Assembly: GCA_025934775.1 (NCBI GenBank)
Contig: JAICWO010000009.1
Span: 124,001-188,000, forward strand
From: Gemmatimonadaceae bacterium
GTDB lineage: Bacteria; Gemmatimonadota; Gemmatimonadetes; Gemmatimonadales; Gemmatimonadaceae
DNA length: 64,000 nucleotides
Reading direction: 5' to 3'
Shown: positions 18,842-28,697 of the stretch, piece after piece
Layout: every line of letters begins with the position of its first letter
How positions within the stretch are numbered: position 1 is the stretch's first letter
Notes under the pieces: generated by a model
Database searches by the model: none
Told to the model about the DNA's origin: nothing
What the model saw: only the letters and a program-made list of their open reading frames with translations
Translations under genes and position numbers: made by a program

Positions 18842-20185
18842 ATGATGGCTGCTCGAGCCATTGCACGAAAAGCTCAGCGCTGGATGCAAGCGATCGGGGG
18901 CAACGCCGCCGTTCGCATCTTCACCTTCGCGACCGGCATCGTGCTCGCCCGGGTACTCGGACCGACGGGGCGCGGCCTTCTCACGGTCGCGCTGCTCTGG
19001 CCGAGCGTGGTCACGTCGGTCGGCGCGATCGTGAATACGCAAACGTCGATGTACTTCAGCGCGCGGTTCGGAGCGCGTGGGTACGCCAGGTGCATACGGC
19101 TCGCGCGACTCAATGGGCTCGCACTGCTTCCGGTCGCAGTGCTCATCAACTGGTTGGCCCTTCGGCGACACTACGCCGGGATCTTTGCGGCGGCCGACCT
19201 GTACTGCGTCACGATTCCGTTGACGTTGGTGTTCGGCGTGTACGCCGGCGCACTGCTGTCCCGCGGACGCATTGGTGGGTATTGGGCAGTGCGCGCACTT
19301 GCCAGCGTCGGGCCGCTGCTGGCCGTACTTGCGCTCGCGGCGACTCATCGGCTCACGGTGAACAGCTACGTCGTTGGAGCGGTGGCGGGGTTGGCGCTCG
19401 GCACGGCCGTCGCGGCTCATCTGGCATCGCGCCGCCGGCCCGAGCGGATCAGCGAGGGCGGCGCCACACCGCGGCGGCGCGACATCGGATCGTACGGCGT
19501 GAAAATCGTCGCGACGTCGCTTCCCGCGCAGGCGAATTTCCGCCTCGATCAGCTGCTGATGTCGGTGCTCGTCGCGCCCGAGGTCATTGGTGAATACGTG
19601 GTCGCCACGACGTGGTCGTCCCTCGTTTCGGTCATTGGCACCGCGCTCGGCTCGGTGGTGCAGTCGGACTCGGCGCAGCTCGATGGAAACGATCCCGTCG
19701 CCGTGAGCGCGGTTCTCCGGAACATGCGCCGCTCGTTCGCATGCCTCATCGCCGTGGCGATCGTGGCAATGGCCGCGGCGGGAATCGGGCTTCCGCTCGT
19801 TTTTGGCCGGCGGTACTCTCCGGCCTTCGCTCCCGCCGTCCTCTTATGCGTCTCGGGATTATTCGCAAACGCTAAACTCATCATTCGCGACATGGGCCGC
19901 GGGCTCGGGCATCCTTCGCTCCCGCTCGCTCCCGAGACGGCCGGCGTGATCGTGCGCGTTCCCTGCCTGCTCATTCTCCTGCCGTTCTTTGGCGGCACCG
20001 GGGCGGCGGTCGCCTCGCTGGTCAGCACGGCCGTATCGCTCGGCGCGCTGTGCGTGCGCGCCGAGCGATTGCTGCCGAACGTGAGCATGAAGGACTTCGT
20101 TCCGCGCGTATCGGACTTCAGCGATCTCGGATTGTTCGGCGCGAACGCCAAGAGCGCCGTCGCCGTGGCGCCCGGGTCGGACTGA
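18842..20185 (+). CDS. wzx: Wzx-type polysaccharide flippase
   Basis: A 447-residue MATE/MOP-superfamily membrane protein with about 12 helices. The N-terminus has the usual amphipathic entry and the G-P-x-G-R-G-L loop (ARVLGPTGRGLLTVA), typical of polysaccharide biosynthesis proteins. It flips undecaprenyl-linked repeat units to the periplasm. It starts a three-gene run with asnB and a glycosyltransferase. Two adjacent ATGs (18842, 18845) can start it. The partner Wzy candidate is at 53402-54901. Confidence 0.85.
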   Translation: MMAARAIARKAQRWMQAIGGNAAVRIFTFATGIVLARVLGPTGRGLLTVALLWPSVVTSVGAIVNTQTSMYFSARFGARGYARCIRLARLNGLALLPVAVLINWLALRRHYAGIFAAADLYCVTIPLTLVFGVYAGALLSRGRIGGYWAVRALASVGPLLAVLALAATHRLTVNSYVVGAVAGLALGTAVAAHLASRRRPERISEGGATPRRRDIGSYGVKIVATSLPAQANFRLDQLLMSVLVAPEVIGEYVVATTWSSLVSVIGTALGSVVQSDSAQLDGNDPVAVSAVLRNMRRSFACLIAVAIVAMAAAGIGLPLVFGRRYSPAFAPAVLLCVSGLFANAKLIIRDMGRGLGHPSLPLAPETAGVIVRVPCLLILLPFFGGTGAAVASLVSTAVSLGALCVRAERLLPNVSMKDFVPRVSDFSDLGLFGANAKSAVAVAPGSD

Positions 20186-20197
20186 GAGGACGCGGCG

Positions 20198-21988
20198 ATG
20201 TGCGGGATTGTCGGAACCCACGCGTACGGCCCGGCCGCCCCACGAGCGAATGCGAGCTCGTTGGCGCCAGCCTGCGACCGCATGCGGTGCCGCGGCCCCG
20301 ATGCGCACGGACACTGGGCGTCCGAAGACGGCTGCATTGCGCTGGCCCACCAACGTCTCGCGATCATCGATCTCTCGGAGAGCGCCGCGCAACCGATGCA
20401 CGACGCGGAATCGCGCTGCACGATCGTGTTCAACGGCGAGATCTACAATTACCGCGAGCTGCGCTCGCGGTTAGCCGCGCGCGGTCATCGATTTCGCACG
20501 GCCAGCGACACGGAAGTCCTGCTGAAGCTGTATGCCGAGGCGGGCGCCGGCATGGTGCGCGACCTTCGCGGAATGTTCTCATTCGCGATCTGGGATCCCC
20601 GGCGCCATGGCCTTCTGCTCGCGCGCGATCATTTCGGCATCAAGCCGCTGTATTACGCCGACGATGGCCGCAGCTTCCGGTTCGCCTCGGAGGTGCGGGC
20701 GCTGCTCGCGCTCGGCGTCGAAGCGCAGCGCGATCCAGCGGGCCACGCCGGATTTTTCCTGTGGGGCCACGTGCCGGAGCCATACACGATGTGGCGCGGC
20801 ATTCGCTCGCTGCCCGCCGGAAGTACGATGTGGGTCGGGTATGACGGCGCTCACACCCCGACGAGATACGCGAGTATTCCAGACCTCTTGCACGACGCGG
20901 AAGGCTCTCGTCCGTTGACGCGGCGGCCCTCAGCCGAAATCGGCGAGCGGCTGCGCGCATCACTGCTCGACACGGTGTCCGCGCACATGGTGTCCGACGT
21001 TGAAGTCGGCGTCTTTCTCTCCGCCGGCCTCGACTCCACCACGATTGCGACGCTCGCATCGGAAATTGGCGGCCGAATCCGAACCGTCACGCTCGGCTTC
21101 GAGCAGTTCCGCGGAACCCGCCACGACGAGACGGTGTGGGCCGAGCAAACGGCGCGACGACTCGGGACCGATCACACGACGGTCTGGATCACGCGCGACG
21201 ACTTCATCCGCGAACGCGAACGGCTGTTCGAGCGGATGGATCAGCCGACCACCGACGGAGTGAATACCTACTTCGTGTCGCGGGCGGCCGCGGCGGCCGG
21301 CCTGAAGGTCGTGCTCTCCGGCGTCGGCGGCGACGAGTTGTTCGGGGGCTATCCCAGCTTCCACGAGCTCCCGCGTCTCGTAGCCTCTGTCCGCCGCGTC
21401 CCGGTTTCTCCGCGCGTCGCGACCGCACTGCGGGCGATGAGCGCACCGCTGATGCGCCGCATCGCATCGCCGAAGTACGCGAGTGTTCTCGAATATGGAA
21501 ACGAGCTCGCCGGCGCCTATTTGCTTCGCCGCGCGATGTTCCTGCCGTGGGAGGTCGCCGCGGAGCTCGAGCCGGAGATCGCGCTCGCCGGGTTGGCGGA
21601 GCTGGATACGGTCGAGCGGCTTCGCGCGACGTTGAACGCGCTCGGCTCCGATCGCCTCAAGGTGTCGGCGCTCGAGAGCACGTGGTACATGCGGAATCAG
21701 CTGCTCCGCGACACCGACTGGACGAGCATGAGCCACTCGGTGGAGGTGCGTACGCCACTCGTCGACTGGACGTTGTGGCGTGAGATTGCACCGCTGTTGG
21801 CGGCGGAGCCGTCGATCGACAAACGTGCGATGGCGGCGGCCGCGGGATTGCCCGACGAGCTCACGCGACGAAGGAAGACGGGCTTCTCGATCCCGGTGCG
21901 GAGCTGGCTGTATCAGGATGGCGAGCCGGCGCCGCGCGGGTTGCGAGGCTGGGCGCGCGAGGTGTACGCGCTGACGGCGCGCGCATGA
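20198..21988 (+). CDS. asnB: AsnB-type glutamine-dependent amidotransferase
   Basis: A 596-residue class II amidotransferase. Cys2 (MCGIVG) is the N-terminal nucleophile of the glutaminase domain (1-190). The synthetase domain has the ATP-pyrophosphatase loop SAGLDST at 275-281 (Ala replaces the usual second Gly/Ser residue). GAGAGGA at 20184-20190 is a good ribosome site. Enzymes of this family in O-antigen loci amidate the carboxyl group of uronic acids, and the diamino-uronic acid pathway nearby makes that plausible. Ordinary asparagine synthesis cannot be excluded. It overlaps the flippase stop region closely and the next gene by ATGA. Confidence 0.9.
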   Translation: MCGIVGTHAYGPAAPRANASSLAPACDRMRCRGPDAHGHWASEDGCIALAHQRLAIIDLSESAAQPMHDAESRCTIVFNGEIYNYRELRSRLAARGHRFRTASDTEVLLKLYAEAGAGMVRDLRGMFSFAIWDPRRHGLLLARDHFGIKPLYYADDGRSFRFASEVRALLALGVEAQRDPAGHAGFFLWGHVPEPYTMWRGIRSLPAGSTMWVGYDGAHTPTRYASIPDLLHDAEGSRPLTRRPSAEIGERLRASLLDTVSAHMVSDVEVGVFLSAGLDSTTIATLASEIGGRIRTVTLGFEQFRGTRHDETVWAEQTARRLGTDHTTVWITRDDFIRERERLFERMDQPTTDGVNTYFVSRAAAAAGLKVVLSGVGGDELFGGYPSFHELPRLVASVRRVPVSPRVATALRAMSAPLMRRIASPKYASVLEYGNELAGAYLLRRAMFLPWEVAAELEPEIALAGLAELDTVERLRATLNALGSDRLKVSALESTWYMRNQLLRDTDWTSMSHSVEVRTPLVDWTLWREIAPLLAAEPSIDKRAMAAAAGLPDELTRRRKTGFSIPVRSWLYQDGEPAPRGLRGWAREVYALTARA

Positions 21989-23067
21989 ACGTGCTCGCGC
22001 TGGTGACCGACGCATTCGGCGCGCGCGGCGGGATCGCGAAGTTCAACCGCGACCTGCTCACCGCTGTCGCCGCGGATCCGCGCGTCTCGAAAGTCACTGT
22101 CGTACCGCGTGGGCCATACGACAGCAGCGAAGTCTTGCCCGCGAACGTGGAGTACATCACGCCCGCCCGCCGGGGGAAGATCGGCTTCTCGCTCGCGGCG
22201 GGCCGTACGGCGTGGAAGATGCGGCCGGATGTCGTGCTGTGTGGCCACATCAACCTCCTTCCGCTCGCGTCGCTGCTGGCGTCGGCGACGGGCGCCTCGC
22301 TCATCGCTCTCTCTTACGGCGTGGAGGTCTGGAAGGACCGAGGGTTCGCGTACAGAGCCGCATTGAGACGCGCCAAGCTCGTGATCTCGATCAGCGAACT
22401 CACACGCAACCGCTTGCTCGAGTGGTCGAAGACTCAATTCGCGCTCGTGTCGATTCTTCCGCCGAGCGTGGACCTCGCGCAGTACGGAATCGGCGCAAAG
22501 CGCGCCGATCTCTTGCATCGCTACGATCTCGCGGGCCGCACCGTGCTTCTCACGACCGCGCGATTGACCGTGGAAGACAGATACAAAGGCATCGACGAGG
22601 TCCTCGATGTACTCCCGTCGCTCGTCGCCGACAAACCCGATCTCGCGTACTTGATCGTCGGTGACGGCGACGATCGGCAGCGCCTCGTTGACAAAGCCAA
22701 GCACCTCGGACTGGCGGAGCGTGTGGTCTTCGCCGGCTACGTGCCCGAGAACGAAAAGGCGGACCATTTCCGATTGGCCGACGCTTTCGTCATGCCGGGG
22801 CGAGGTGAAGGGTTCGGAATCGTGTATCTCGAGGCGCTCGCGTGCGGGGTCCCGGTAATCGCGAGCGCGTTGGACGCGAGCCGCGAAGCGGTGCTGCACG
22901 GCGCGCTCGGCCAGGTCGTGAATCCCGACGATCCAGCGGAGCTGCGAGCGGCCATTCTCACCGCCATTGGCGATCGAGAGCGGCGGATTCCACCTGGACT
23001 GGAGCATTTTTCGACCAGCCGATTCAACGAGCGGGTCGCGGCGGTGCTGAGTCGCGTGAGCGGCTAA
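21985..23067 (+). CDS. Glycosyltransferase family 4
   Basis: A 360-residue GT-B enzyme. The N-terminal strand MNVLALVTDAFGARGGIAKF holds the acceptor-side Gly-rich loop. The C-terminal half has LIVGDGDDRQRLV and the E-x7-E element GEGFGIVYLEALACGVP near residue 270. It is coupled to asnB by ATGA. About 200 non-coding bases follow, so it is the last gene of this transcription unit. Confidence 0.9.
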   Translation: MNVLALVTDAFGARGGIAKFNRDLLTAVAADPRVSKVTVVPRGPYDSSEVLPANVEYITPARRGKIGFSLAAGRTAWKMRPDVVLCGHINLLPLASLLASATGASLIALSYGVEVWKDRGFAYRAALRRAKLVISISELTRNRLLEWSKTQFALVSILPPSVDLAQYGIGAKRADLLHRYDLAGRTVLLTTARLTVEDRYKGIDEVLDVLPSLVADKPDLAYLIVGDGDDRQRLVDKAKHLGLAERVVFAGYVPENEKADHFRLADAFVMPGRGEGFGIVYLEALACGVPVIASALDASREAVLHGALGQVVNPDDPAELRAAILTAIGDRERRIPPGLEHFSTSRFNERVAAVLSRVSG

Positions 23068-23116
23068 TCGCTGGGCGAACGAACCCGTCTCGCGGCATGA
23101 ATGGGCGCCCAGGTCA

Positions 23117-23145
23117 TTTACATGACGTGGGCGCATCTGTATGTT
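23117..23145 (+). promoter_or_regulatory. Sigma-70-like promoter candidate for the 36-kb operon
   Basis: TTTACA (23117-23122), a 17-base spacer, then TATGTT (23140-23145). This is 5/6 and 4/6 match to the consensus hexamers at ideal spacing, in one of the few real intergenic gaps. Transcription would start near 23152 and include a hairpin and the ops-like element before the first gene. Confidence 0.45.
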
Positions 23146-23164
23146 GCCTACCCTGCGACGACGC

Positions 23165-23187
23165 GATGGACGTCGGCGTCGTCCATC
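23165..23187 (+). promoter_or_regulatory. Leader hairpin of the 36-kb operon
   Basis: A perfect 8-base-pair stem (GATGGACG / CGTCCATC) around a 7-base loop, 64 bases upstream of the ops-like element. There is no T-run. The NusG-gene leader shows the same order (hairpin, then ops-like site). Confidence 0.4.
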
Positions 23188-23250
23188 CGTTCGTGACGAG
23201 TCTCAACTTATTTTCGCGAAGTGAATCAATCGGCGCCGGTGCTCCGATGA

Positions 23251-23264
23251 GCGGTAGCTTTGCC
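23251..23264 (+). promoter_or_regulatory. ops-like element (site 2)
   Basis: GCGGTAGCTTTGCC, identical in all 14 bases to 14181-14194, lies 8 bases upstream of the GTG of the first gene of the 34-gene operon. The GCGGTAGC part is the RfaH ops core. An alternative TTG start at 23260 would lie inside this element, which argues for the GTG at 23272. Confidence 0.5.
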
Positions 23265-23271
23265 CGCGATC

Positions 23272-24348
23272 GTGACTCGTAAAGATCCGCCACTCCGGAT
23301 CGCGCTCGTCGGCTGCGGGCGCATCTCCAAACGACATTCCGAGCTGCTCGGCCGCGGGATCATCCGTGACGCCAAGCTGGCCGCCGTCTGCGACATCGTC
23401 GAAGCGAAAGCGCGCAAGGTCGGCGAAGAGTTCTCGGTGCCCTGGTTCACGGACATGCAGCAGATGATGCAGTCCGTGGACGTCGACGTCGTTTCCGTGC
23501 TCACCGAAAGCGGCAATCATGCGGAGCACGTGATCGCGCTCGCGCCGCACGGCAAGCACATCGTCGTCGAGAAGCCCATGGCGCTCACGCTGCCGGACGC
23601 GGACGAAATGATCCGTGCCTGCGATGAAGCGCGAATCAAGTTGTTCGTGGTGAAGCAGAATCGCTTCAACGTCCCCGTCGTCAAGACGCGGCAGGCGCTC
23701 GAGAGCGGCCGGTTCGGGAAGCTGGTGCTCGGGACGGTGCGCGTGCGCTGGTGCCGTCCGCAGTCGTACTACGATCAGGATGCGTGGCGCGGCACCTGGG
23801 CGATGGACGGCGGCGTGCTCACCAACCAGGCGAGCCATCACGTCGATCTGCTCGAGTGGATGATGGGCGATGTCGACAGCGTGTTCGCGATGACGACGCG
23901 CGCGCTCGCGCGGATCGAGGCGGAGGACACGGCGGCGGTCGTGCTGCGTTTCCGCAATGGCGCGTTGGGGCTGATCGAAGCCACGACCGCGACGCGGCCC
24001 AAAGATCTCGAGGGCTCGCTGTCGATTCTCGGCGAAGGCGGCACGGTGGAGATTGGCGGCTTCGCGGTGAATCAGCTCAAGGTGTGGAACTTCGCCGACG
24101 CCCAGAGCGACGATGCGACCGTCATGGAAAAATTTTCGGTGAACCCGCCCAACGTGTACGGGTTCGGACATCAAGCGTACTACGAGCACGTCGTGGATTG
24201 CGTCCTGAACGACCGCCAGCAACTCGTCGACGGACTGACGGGACGCAAGAGCCTCGAGTTGATCAACGCCATCTACGAGTCGGTCGAAACCGGCCGCGAG
24301 GTGTCGCTGCACTTTCGTCCGAAGCACGCCCGCCTGGGAGTCCGTTGA
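23272..24348 (+). CDS. Gfo/Idh/MocA dehydrogenase, WbpB/WlbA-like
   Basis: A 358-residue NAD(P)-dependent sugar dehydrogenase. The Rossmann motif is ALVGCGRISKRH near residue 10, EKP is at about 97, and the catalytic H-x-x-D is in NQASHHVDLLEW near 190. With the next genes it matches the WbpB step: oxidation of UDP-N-acetylglucosaminuronate at C3. GTG 23272 is preferred over TTG 23260. It is followed by the acetyltransferase with a one-base stop/start overlap. A UDP-GlcNAc 6-dehydrogenase (WbpA) that would supply the substrate is not in this window. Confidence 0.85.
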   Translation: MTRKDPPLRIALVGCGRISKRHSELLGRGIIRDAKLAAVCDIVEAKARKVGEEFSVPWFTDMQQMMQSVDVDVVSVLTESGNHAEHVIALAPHGKHIVVEKPMALTLPDADEMIRACDEARIKLFVVKQNRFNVPVVKTRQALESGRFGKLVLGTVRVRWCRPQSYYDQDAWRGTWAMDGGVLTNQASHHVDLLEWMMGDVDSVFAMTTRALARIEAEDTAAVVLRFRNGALGLIEATTATRPKDLEGSLSILGEGGTVEIGGFAVNQLKVWNFADAQSDDATVMEKFSVNPPNVYGFGHQAYYEHVVDCVLNDRQQLVDGLTGRKSLELINAIYESVETGREVSLHFRPKHARLGVR

Positions 24349-24812
24349 TGGGCACACCGACCGTGGGCGCGGTGGGCATCACGGACGTGAGCTTCGGCGA
24401 GCGCGTGAAGGTCGTCACGCCGGTGAACCTGTATGGCTGCACGATTGGCGATGACGTGTTCATCGGGCCATTCGTCGAGATTCAACGCGGTGTCGTGGTC
24501 GGTCGCGGAACGCGCGTGCAGTCGCACGCGTTCGTGTGCGAGCTGGTGACGATCGGCGAAGACTGTTTCATCTCGCACGGCGTGAAGTTCGTGAACGATC
24601 CATTTTCACGGGGCGGGCCGGCGCGCGGCGACAAGACGCAGTGGCGCTCGACACGCATCGGGAACCGGGTATCGATTGGCACGAACGCGACGTTGCTGCC
24701 AGTCGCGGTGTGCGACGACGTCGTGATCGGCGCCGGGGCGGTCGTCACCAAGGACATCGTCGAGCCGGGGTTTTACGCCGGCAACCCGGCGCGCAAGCTG
24801 CGAGCGAAGTGA
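24348..24812 (+). CDS. Hexapeptide N-acetyltransferase, WbpD/WlbB-like
   Basis: A 154-residue left-handed beta-helix acetyltransferase built from hexapeptide repeats (for example [31 protein letters not shown]), ending in the capping motif GNPARKLR. It likely uses acetyl-CoA to acetylate the C3 amino group of UDP-GlcNAc(3NH2)A, as WbpD does. The neighbours encode the preceding dehydrogenase and, two genes on, the aminotransferase. The start at ATG 24348 shares its A with the previous stop, and the next gene overlaps by GTGA. Confidence 0.85.
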   Translation: MGTPTVGAVGITDVSFGERVKVVTPVNLYGCTIGDDVFIGPFVEIQRGVVVGRGTRVQSHAFVCELVTIGEDCFISHGVKFVNDPFSRGGPARGDKTQWRSTRIGNRVSIGTNATLLPVAVCDDVVIGAGAVVTKDIVEPGFYAGNPARKLRAK

Positions 24813-25891
24813 CCGCAACGGCGCTGCTCCCCGACGCGCTGAGCGCGAAACCGCTCGTCTCGGCGCCGGCCCGCGACGAGAAGCGCGCTGGGTCGTCCCG
24901 TCTCCCGATGCTCGACGCGCTCCGGGGCATCGCATCGCTCGCGGTGTGCTGGTTTCACATGACGAATGGCGCGCAGCCCGGGTTTCTGAGATCGTCGGGC
25001 TCGAAGGGGTGGATGGGGGTCGAGATGTTCTTCGTCATCTCTGGCTTCATCATCCCCTACTCGATGTTTCGCGCGGGATATCGTCTGAGCGACTTCGGCC
25101 GGTTCGTGCTCAAGCGACTGATCCGGCTCGATCCGCCGTACATCGCGTCGCTCGCACTGGTGTTGCTGCTGGACTGGTTGTCGACGCTCTCACCACTGTA
25201 CCGCGGCGCGCCGTTCCACGTCTCGATGCCGCAACTGCTGCTTCACTTCGGATATCTGAATGTGTTCTTTGGATATCCGTGGCTCAATCTGGTGTATTGG
25301 ACGCTCGCGATCGAGCTGCAGTTCTACCTGCTCGCCGCGTTGGTCTTTCCGCTCGTCGCGAGCGACAAGCTTCGCGTCTGGGTGCCGGCGTTTGCGATCC
25401 TCGCCGCCAGCGCGTGGCTGACGCCGGAAACGCAGTACATCTTCGTGTACGTGCATCTGTTCTTGCTCGGCATGGCGGCCTTCAAGTTTCGCGTCGGGCA
25501 GCTCGGTGTCGTTGCTTACGTGGCCATATCGCTCGCGATCACCGTTGCGCTCAGTCTGGTGCTGGGGCGGGTCGTCGCCGGCCTGGGACTCGCGACCGCG
25601 CTCACGATCGCGTTCATCAATGTGCGAGTGCCGATTCTCAGCGGCATCGGAGTGATCTCATATTCGCTCTACCTGGTTCACGTCCCGATCGGCGGCCGCG
25701 TCGTGAATCTCGGGGCGCGGTTCGTACATTCTTCCGTCGCGCACTTGGCGTTGAGTTTGGTTGCCACGGCGGTCTCACTGGCAGCCGCATGGCTGCTGTA
25801 CGCGCTGATCGAGCGTCCGGCGCAACGATGGTCGTCGCGGCTCCGGTTCAGGTCGAACCGCGGCAGCCTCTCACCAATCACCACCTCATGA
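24809..25891 (+). CDS. Acyltransferase family 3 (OafA/NodX-like) membrane protein
   Basis: A 360-residue integral membrane O-acyltransferase with about ten helices. The N-terminal [19 protein letters not shown] carries the family R-G-I and the His used in acyl transfer. [13 protein letters not shown] is the second hallmark. Such proteins O-acetylate polysaccharides from the cytoplasmic acyl-CoA pool. The GTG start overlaps the previous stop, and it interrupts the WbpD-like/WbpE-like pair, so it is probably co-regulated with that pathway rather than part of it. Confidence 0.88.
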   Translation: MTATALLPDALSAKPLVSAPARDEKRAGSSRLPMLDALRGIASLAVCWFHMTNGAQPGFLRSSGSKGWMGVEMFFVISGFIIPYSMFRAGYRLSDFGRFVLKRLIRLDPPYIASLALVLLLDWLSTLSPLYRGAPFHVSMPQLLLHFGYLNVFFGYPWLNLVYWTLAIELQFYLLAALVFPLVASDKLRVWVPAFAILAASAWLTPETQYIFVYVHLFLLGMAAFKFRVGQLGVVAYVAISLAITVALSLVLGRVVAGLGLATALTIAFINVRVPILSGIGVISYSLYLVHVPIGGRVVNLGARFVHSSVAHLALSLVATAVSLAAAWLLYALIERPAQRWSSRLRFRSNRGSLSPITTS

Positions 25892-27039
25892 TCAAATTCC
25901 TCGATCTCGCCGCGCAGTACGAGGCCCTGCGCCCCGCGATGGACGCGGCGATCCACGGCGTCCTGCGCGACGCGGCGTTCATCGGCGGGAGCAGGGTGAA
26001 GACGTTCGAGCAGGAGTTCGCGGCGTACACTGCCGCCGAGCACTGCGTGGGGGTCGCGAACGGCACGGACGCGATCGAGATCATCCTCGAGGCGCTCGCG
26101 CTGCCGCCGGGGAGCGAGGTGATCGTGCCGGCCAATTCGTTCGTCGGCTCGAGCGAGCCCGTGACGCGCGCCGGACTCAAAGTCGTCTTCGCCGATGCCG
26201 ATCCGGAGACGTACGCGATCAGCGTTGACGACGTCGAGCGGCGCATCACGCCGCGCACCAAGGCCATCATCGCGGTGCACCTCTACGGACAAGCCGCGCC
26301 GATGCGCGAGCTCATGGCGCTCGCCGACCGGCATGGGCTCGCGGTGATCGAGGATTGCGCGCAAGCACACGGCGCGACCTACGAGGGGCGCCACGTCGGC
26401 ACGCTGGGCCACGCCGCCGCGTTCAGCTTCTATCCGGGCAAGAACCTCGGCGCCTACGGCGACGCGGGCGCGATCACGACGAACGACGCCGCGCTCGCGA
26501 AGCAGTGCCGCATGCTCGCGAATCACGGGCGCGTGGAGAAGTACAACCATCTGTTCGAAGGACGGAACAGCCGGCTCGATGGACTTCAGGCGGCGGTGTT
26601 GAGCGTGAAGCTCCCGCATCTCCAGGAATGGGTCGACACGCGGAACCACCAAGCCGCGTTGTACACGCGCCTGCTCGATGGCGTCGGCGACATTGCGGTG
26701 CCGCGCGTGCGACCCGGCTGCCGGCACGCTTTTCATCTTTATGTAATTAGAACATCCTATCGGGACGCGCTTGCGCGCGCGCTCGGCGACGCGGAGATCC
26801 AAACCGGCGTGCACTACCCGATCGCGCTGCCCAAGCTGCCGGCGTACGCGCATCTGGGGCAGCAGCACGAGGCGATGTTCGCGAGCGCGGCGGACGAGCA
26901 CGTGCTGAGCCTCCCGTTGGGAGAGCATCTGCGCGATGGCGATATCGAGACCGTGGTGAACGCGATCAAGGGCTTCTTCGCCGGTGCGTCGAGACAACCG
27001 TTCGCCGCGCACGACGCGAAGACCGCGCAATTGGCCTGA
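25888..27039 (+). CDS. DegT/DnrJ/EryC1 aminotransferase, WbpE/WlbC-like
   Basis: A 383-residue PLP-dependent sugar aminotransferase. The Schiff-base lysine is Lys185 in [15 protein letters not shown], and DCAQAHGA provides the PLP-pyridine Asp. In the WbpB-D-E scheme it transaminates the 3-keto group of UDP-N-acetylglucosaminuronate, and its sequence features (FYPGKNLGA) fit the 3-aminotransferase branch. ATGA overlap with the acyltransferase gene. The pathway role is inferred from the neighbours. Confidence 0.9.
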   Translation: MIKFLDLAAQYEALRPAMDAAIHGVLRDAAFIGGSRVKTFEQEFAAYTAAEHCVGVANGTDAIEIILEALALPPGSEVIVPANSFVGSSEPVTRAGLKVVFADADPETYAISVDDVERRITPRTKAIIAVHLYGQAAPMRELMALADRHGLAVIEDCAQAHGATYEGRHVGTLGHAAAFSFYPGKNLGAYGDAGAITTNDAALAKQCRMLANHGRVEKYNHLFEGRNSRLDGLQAAVLSVKLPHLQEWVDTRNHQAALYTRLLDGVGDIAVPRVRPGCRHAFHLYVIRTSYRDALARALGDAEIQTGVHYPIALPKLPAYAHLGQQHEAMFASAADEHVLSLPLGEHLRDGDIETVVNAIKGFFAGASRQPFAAHDAKTAQLA

Positions 27040-27060
27040 TGTGAGCCACGTCCCTGCCGC

Positions 27061-27750
27061 GTGCAGCAAGAGCTTCTAAGACAACCCGCCTCGACGACAT
27101 CGCGCCGTCAACGACTCAACGTCGGGTGCGGCCGCTCGCCTACGCCCGGCTGGCGGAATTTCGACTCGTCCTTCAGCCTCGTCCTGAGCCGGCATCCCGT
27201 GCTTGCGGCCGCGTTGCACCGCGCGGGACTGCTCGACCGCATGCAGTACGAGTACGTGCAGTTCTGCCGCCGCTCGGGCATCGAGCGCGCGAACGCGGCG
27301 CGCCGGCTGCCGGTAGCGACGGGAACGGCAGACGTCGTCTATACCTGTCACATGTTCGAGCACCTGGATCGCGACGACGCTCGGCGCTTTCTCGCGGAAG
27401 CGCATCGGGCGCTGTGTCCGGGCGGCGTGCTCCGCATCGCGGTTCCGAACATCCAGCACATGATCGACGAGTACGCGCGCACCGGCGACGCCGATCGCTT
27501 GCTGCACGACTCCATGCTCGGCAAGCGGCGTGCGCGGACCGTACGCGAGCGCATCGCGCTGGCGCTGTTCGGCGATCCGGGGCATAAATGGATGTACGAC
27601 GCGAGATCGATGGTTCGCTTGCTCACCGAGGCGGGGTTCGCCGAGGCCGCGGCGGTTCCTCCCGGGGTCACGTCGATCGCCGATCCGGACATGCTCGATC
27701 TGCGCGAGCGCGAGGGCGAGACGTTGTACGTCGAGGCGCGCCGTCCGTGA
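27061..27750 (+). CDS. SAM-dependent methyltransferase (type 11)
   Basis: A 229-residue class I methyltransferase. SAM-binding motif I is LNVGCGRSPTPGW near residue 19; CHMFEHLDRDDARRFL near 97 is the post-strand-4 motif, and PGGVLRIAVPN follows. The start is a GTG 21 bases after the previous stop. The placement directly before the ABC exporter genes recalls methyltransferases that cap or terminate O-chains recognised by Wzt, but that role is inference. Confidence 0.85.
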   Translation: MQQELLRQPASTTSRRQRLNVGCGRSPTPGWRNFDSSFSLVLSRHPVLAAALHRAGLLDRMQYEYVQFCRRSGIERANAARRLPVATGTADVVYTCHMFEHLDRDDARRFLAEAHRALCPGGVLRIAVPNIQHMIDEYARTGDADRLLHDSMLGKRRARTVRERIALALFGDPGHKWMYDARSMVRLLTEAGFAEAAAVPPGVTSIADPDMLDLREREGETLYVEARRP

Positions 27751-27760
27751 AGCTTGCCGC

Positions 27761-28684
27761 ATGCCGGTAGAATCGCCGCCCGCCGTTCCGACGCTCGTCG
27801 AGCTGCGGCCAACCGCCGCGGCCGCGACGCCGGCGTCGGACGAATCGGCCGTCATCATCGAGCCGTCGCGCGGCTGGGCGCTGTTCGATTGGACGGAGCT
27901 CGTCCACTACAAGGATCTGTTGCGTTTCCTGGTCTGGCGCGACGTCAAGACCTTGTATTCGCAAACGGTGATGGGCTTCGCGTGGGCGGTCATCCGTCCG
28001 CTCTTTTCGATGGTGGTGTTCACCGTCGTGTTCGGCTCTCTGGCGAAGGTGCCGAGCGACGGGGTGCCGTACGCGCTGTTCAGTTTCGTCGGCCTGCTGC
28101 CGTGGACGTATTACTCCACGGCGCTGACCGCCTCGGCGAACAGCCTGGTCACGAATACGCAGATGTTGACCAAGGTGTATTTTCCGCGCGTCATCATCCC
28201 GCTCACGCCCGTGCTCGCCGGCCTGGTCGATTATTTCGTCGCGGCGCTCTTCCTCGTCGGATTGATGGCGTGGTATCACGTTGCTCCGCGCGCGTCGCTC
28301 GTGTGGTCGCCGGTGCTGCTGCTGCTCATGGTGGTGACCGCGCTCGGCGCGGGGCTCTGGCTCTCGGCACTCGCGATTCAGTATCGCGACGTGAAGCACG
28401 CGATCGCGTTCATCTCGCAGCTCATGATGTACGCGACGCCCGTGGTATGGCCGGCGTCGCTGATCAACCGCAAGCTGCCCGCGACCGCTGGCATCGTGCG
28501 GCCGATTTACGGCTTCTTCGTGCCGATGGCCGGAGTGATCGAAGGCTTTCGGGCGTCGTTGCTTGGCACCGGTCCGATGCCGTGGGACCTGATCGTGCCG
28601 GGGTGGATCGGCGCGCTGCTGGTGCTGCTCACCGGTATGCTGTACTTCCGCCGCCGCGAGCGCCTCTTCGCGGACGTCGCCTGA
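27761..28684 (+). CDS. wzm: Polysaccharide ABC transporter permease (Wzm)
   Basis: A 307-residue ABC-2 type permease with six helices after a cytoplasmic N-terminus of about 50 residues. The family signature DLLRFLVWRDVKTLYSQT lies at about residues 50-67, and FVGLLPWTYYSTAL lies in helix 2. It moves lipid-linked polysaccharide chains across the inner membrane with the adjacent Wzt ATPase. Confidence 0.93.
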   Translation: MPVESPPAVPTLVELRPTAAAATPASDESAVIIEPSRGWALFDWTELVHYKDLLRFLVWRDVKTLYSQTVMGFAWAVIRPLFSMVVFTVVFGSLAKVPSDGVPYALFSFVGLLPWTYYSTALTASANSLVTNTQMLTKVYFPRVIIPLTPVLAGLVDYFVAALFLVGLMAWYHVAPRASLVWSPVLLLLMVVTALGAGLWLSALAIQYRDVKHAIAFISQLMMYATPVVWPASLINRKLPATAGIVRPIYGFFVPMAGVIEGFRASLLGTGPMPWDLIVPGWIGALLVLLTGMLYFRRRERLFADVA

Positions 28685-28697
28685 ACATGTCACGCGC

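Noticed and set aside
20198-21988. Housekeeping asparagine synthetase
   Set aside because: Not excluded, but the position between Wzx and a glycosyltransferase in a polysaccharide locus favours sugar-carboxyl amidation.
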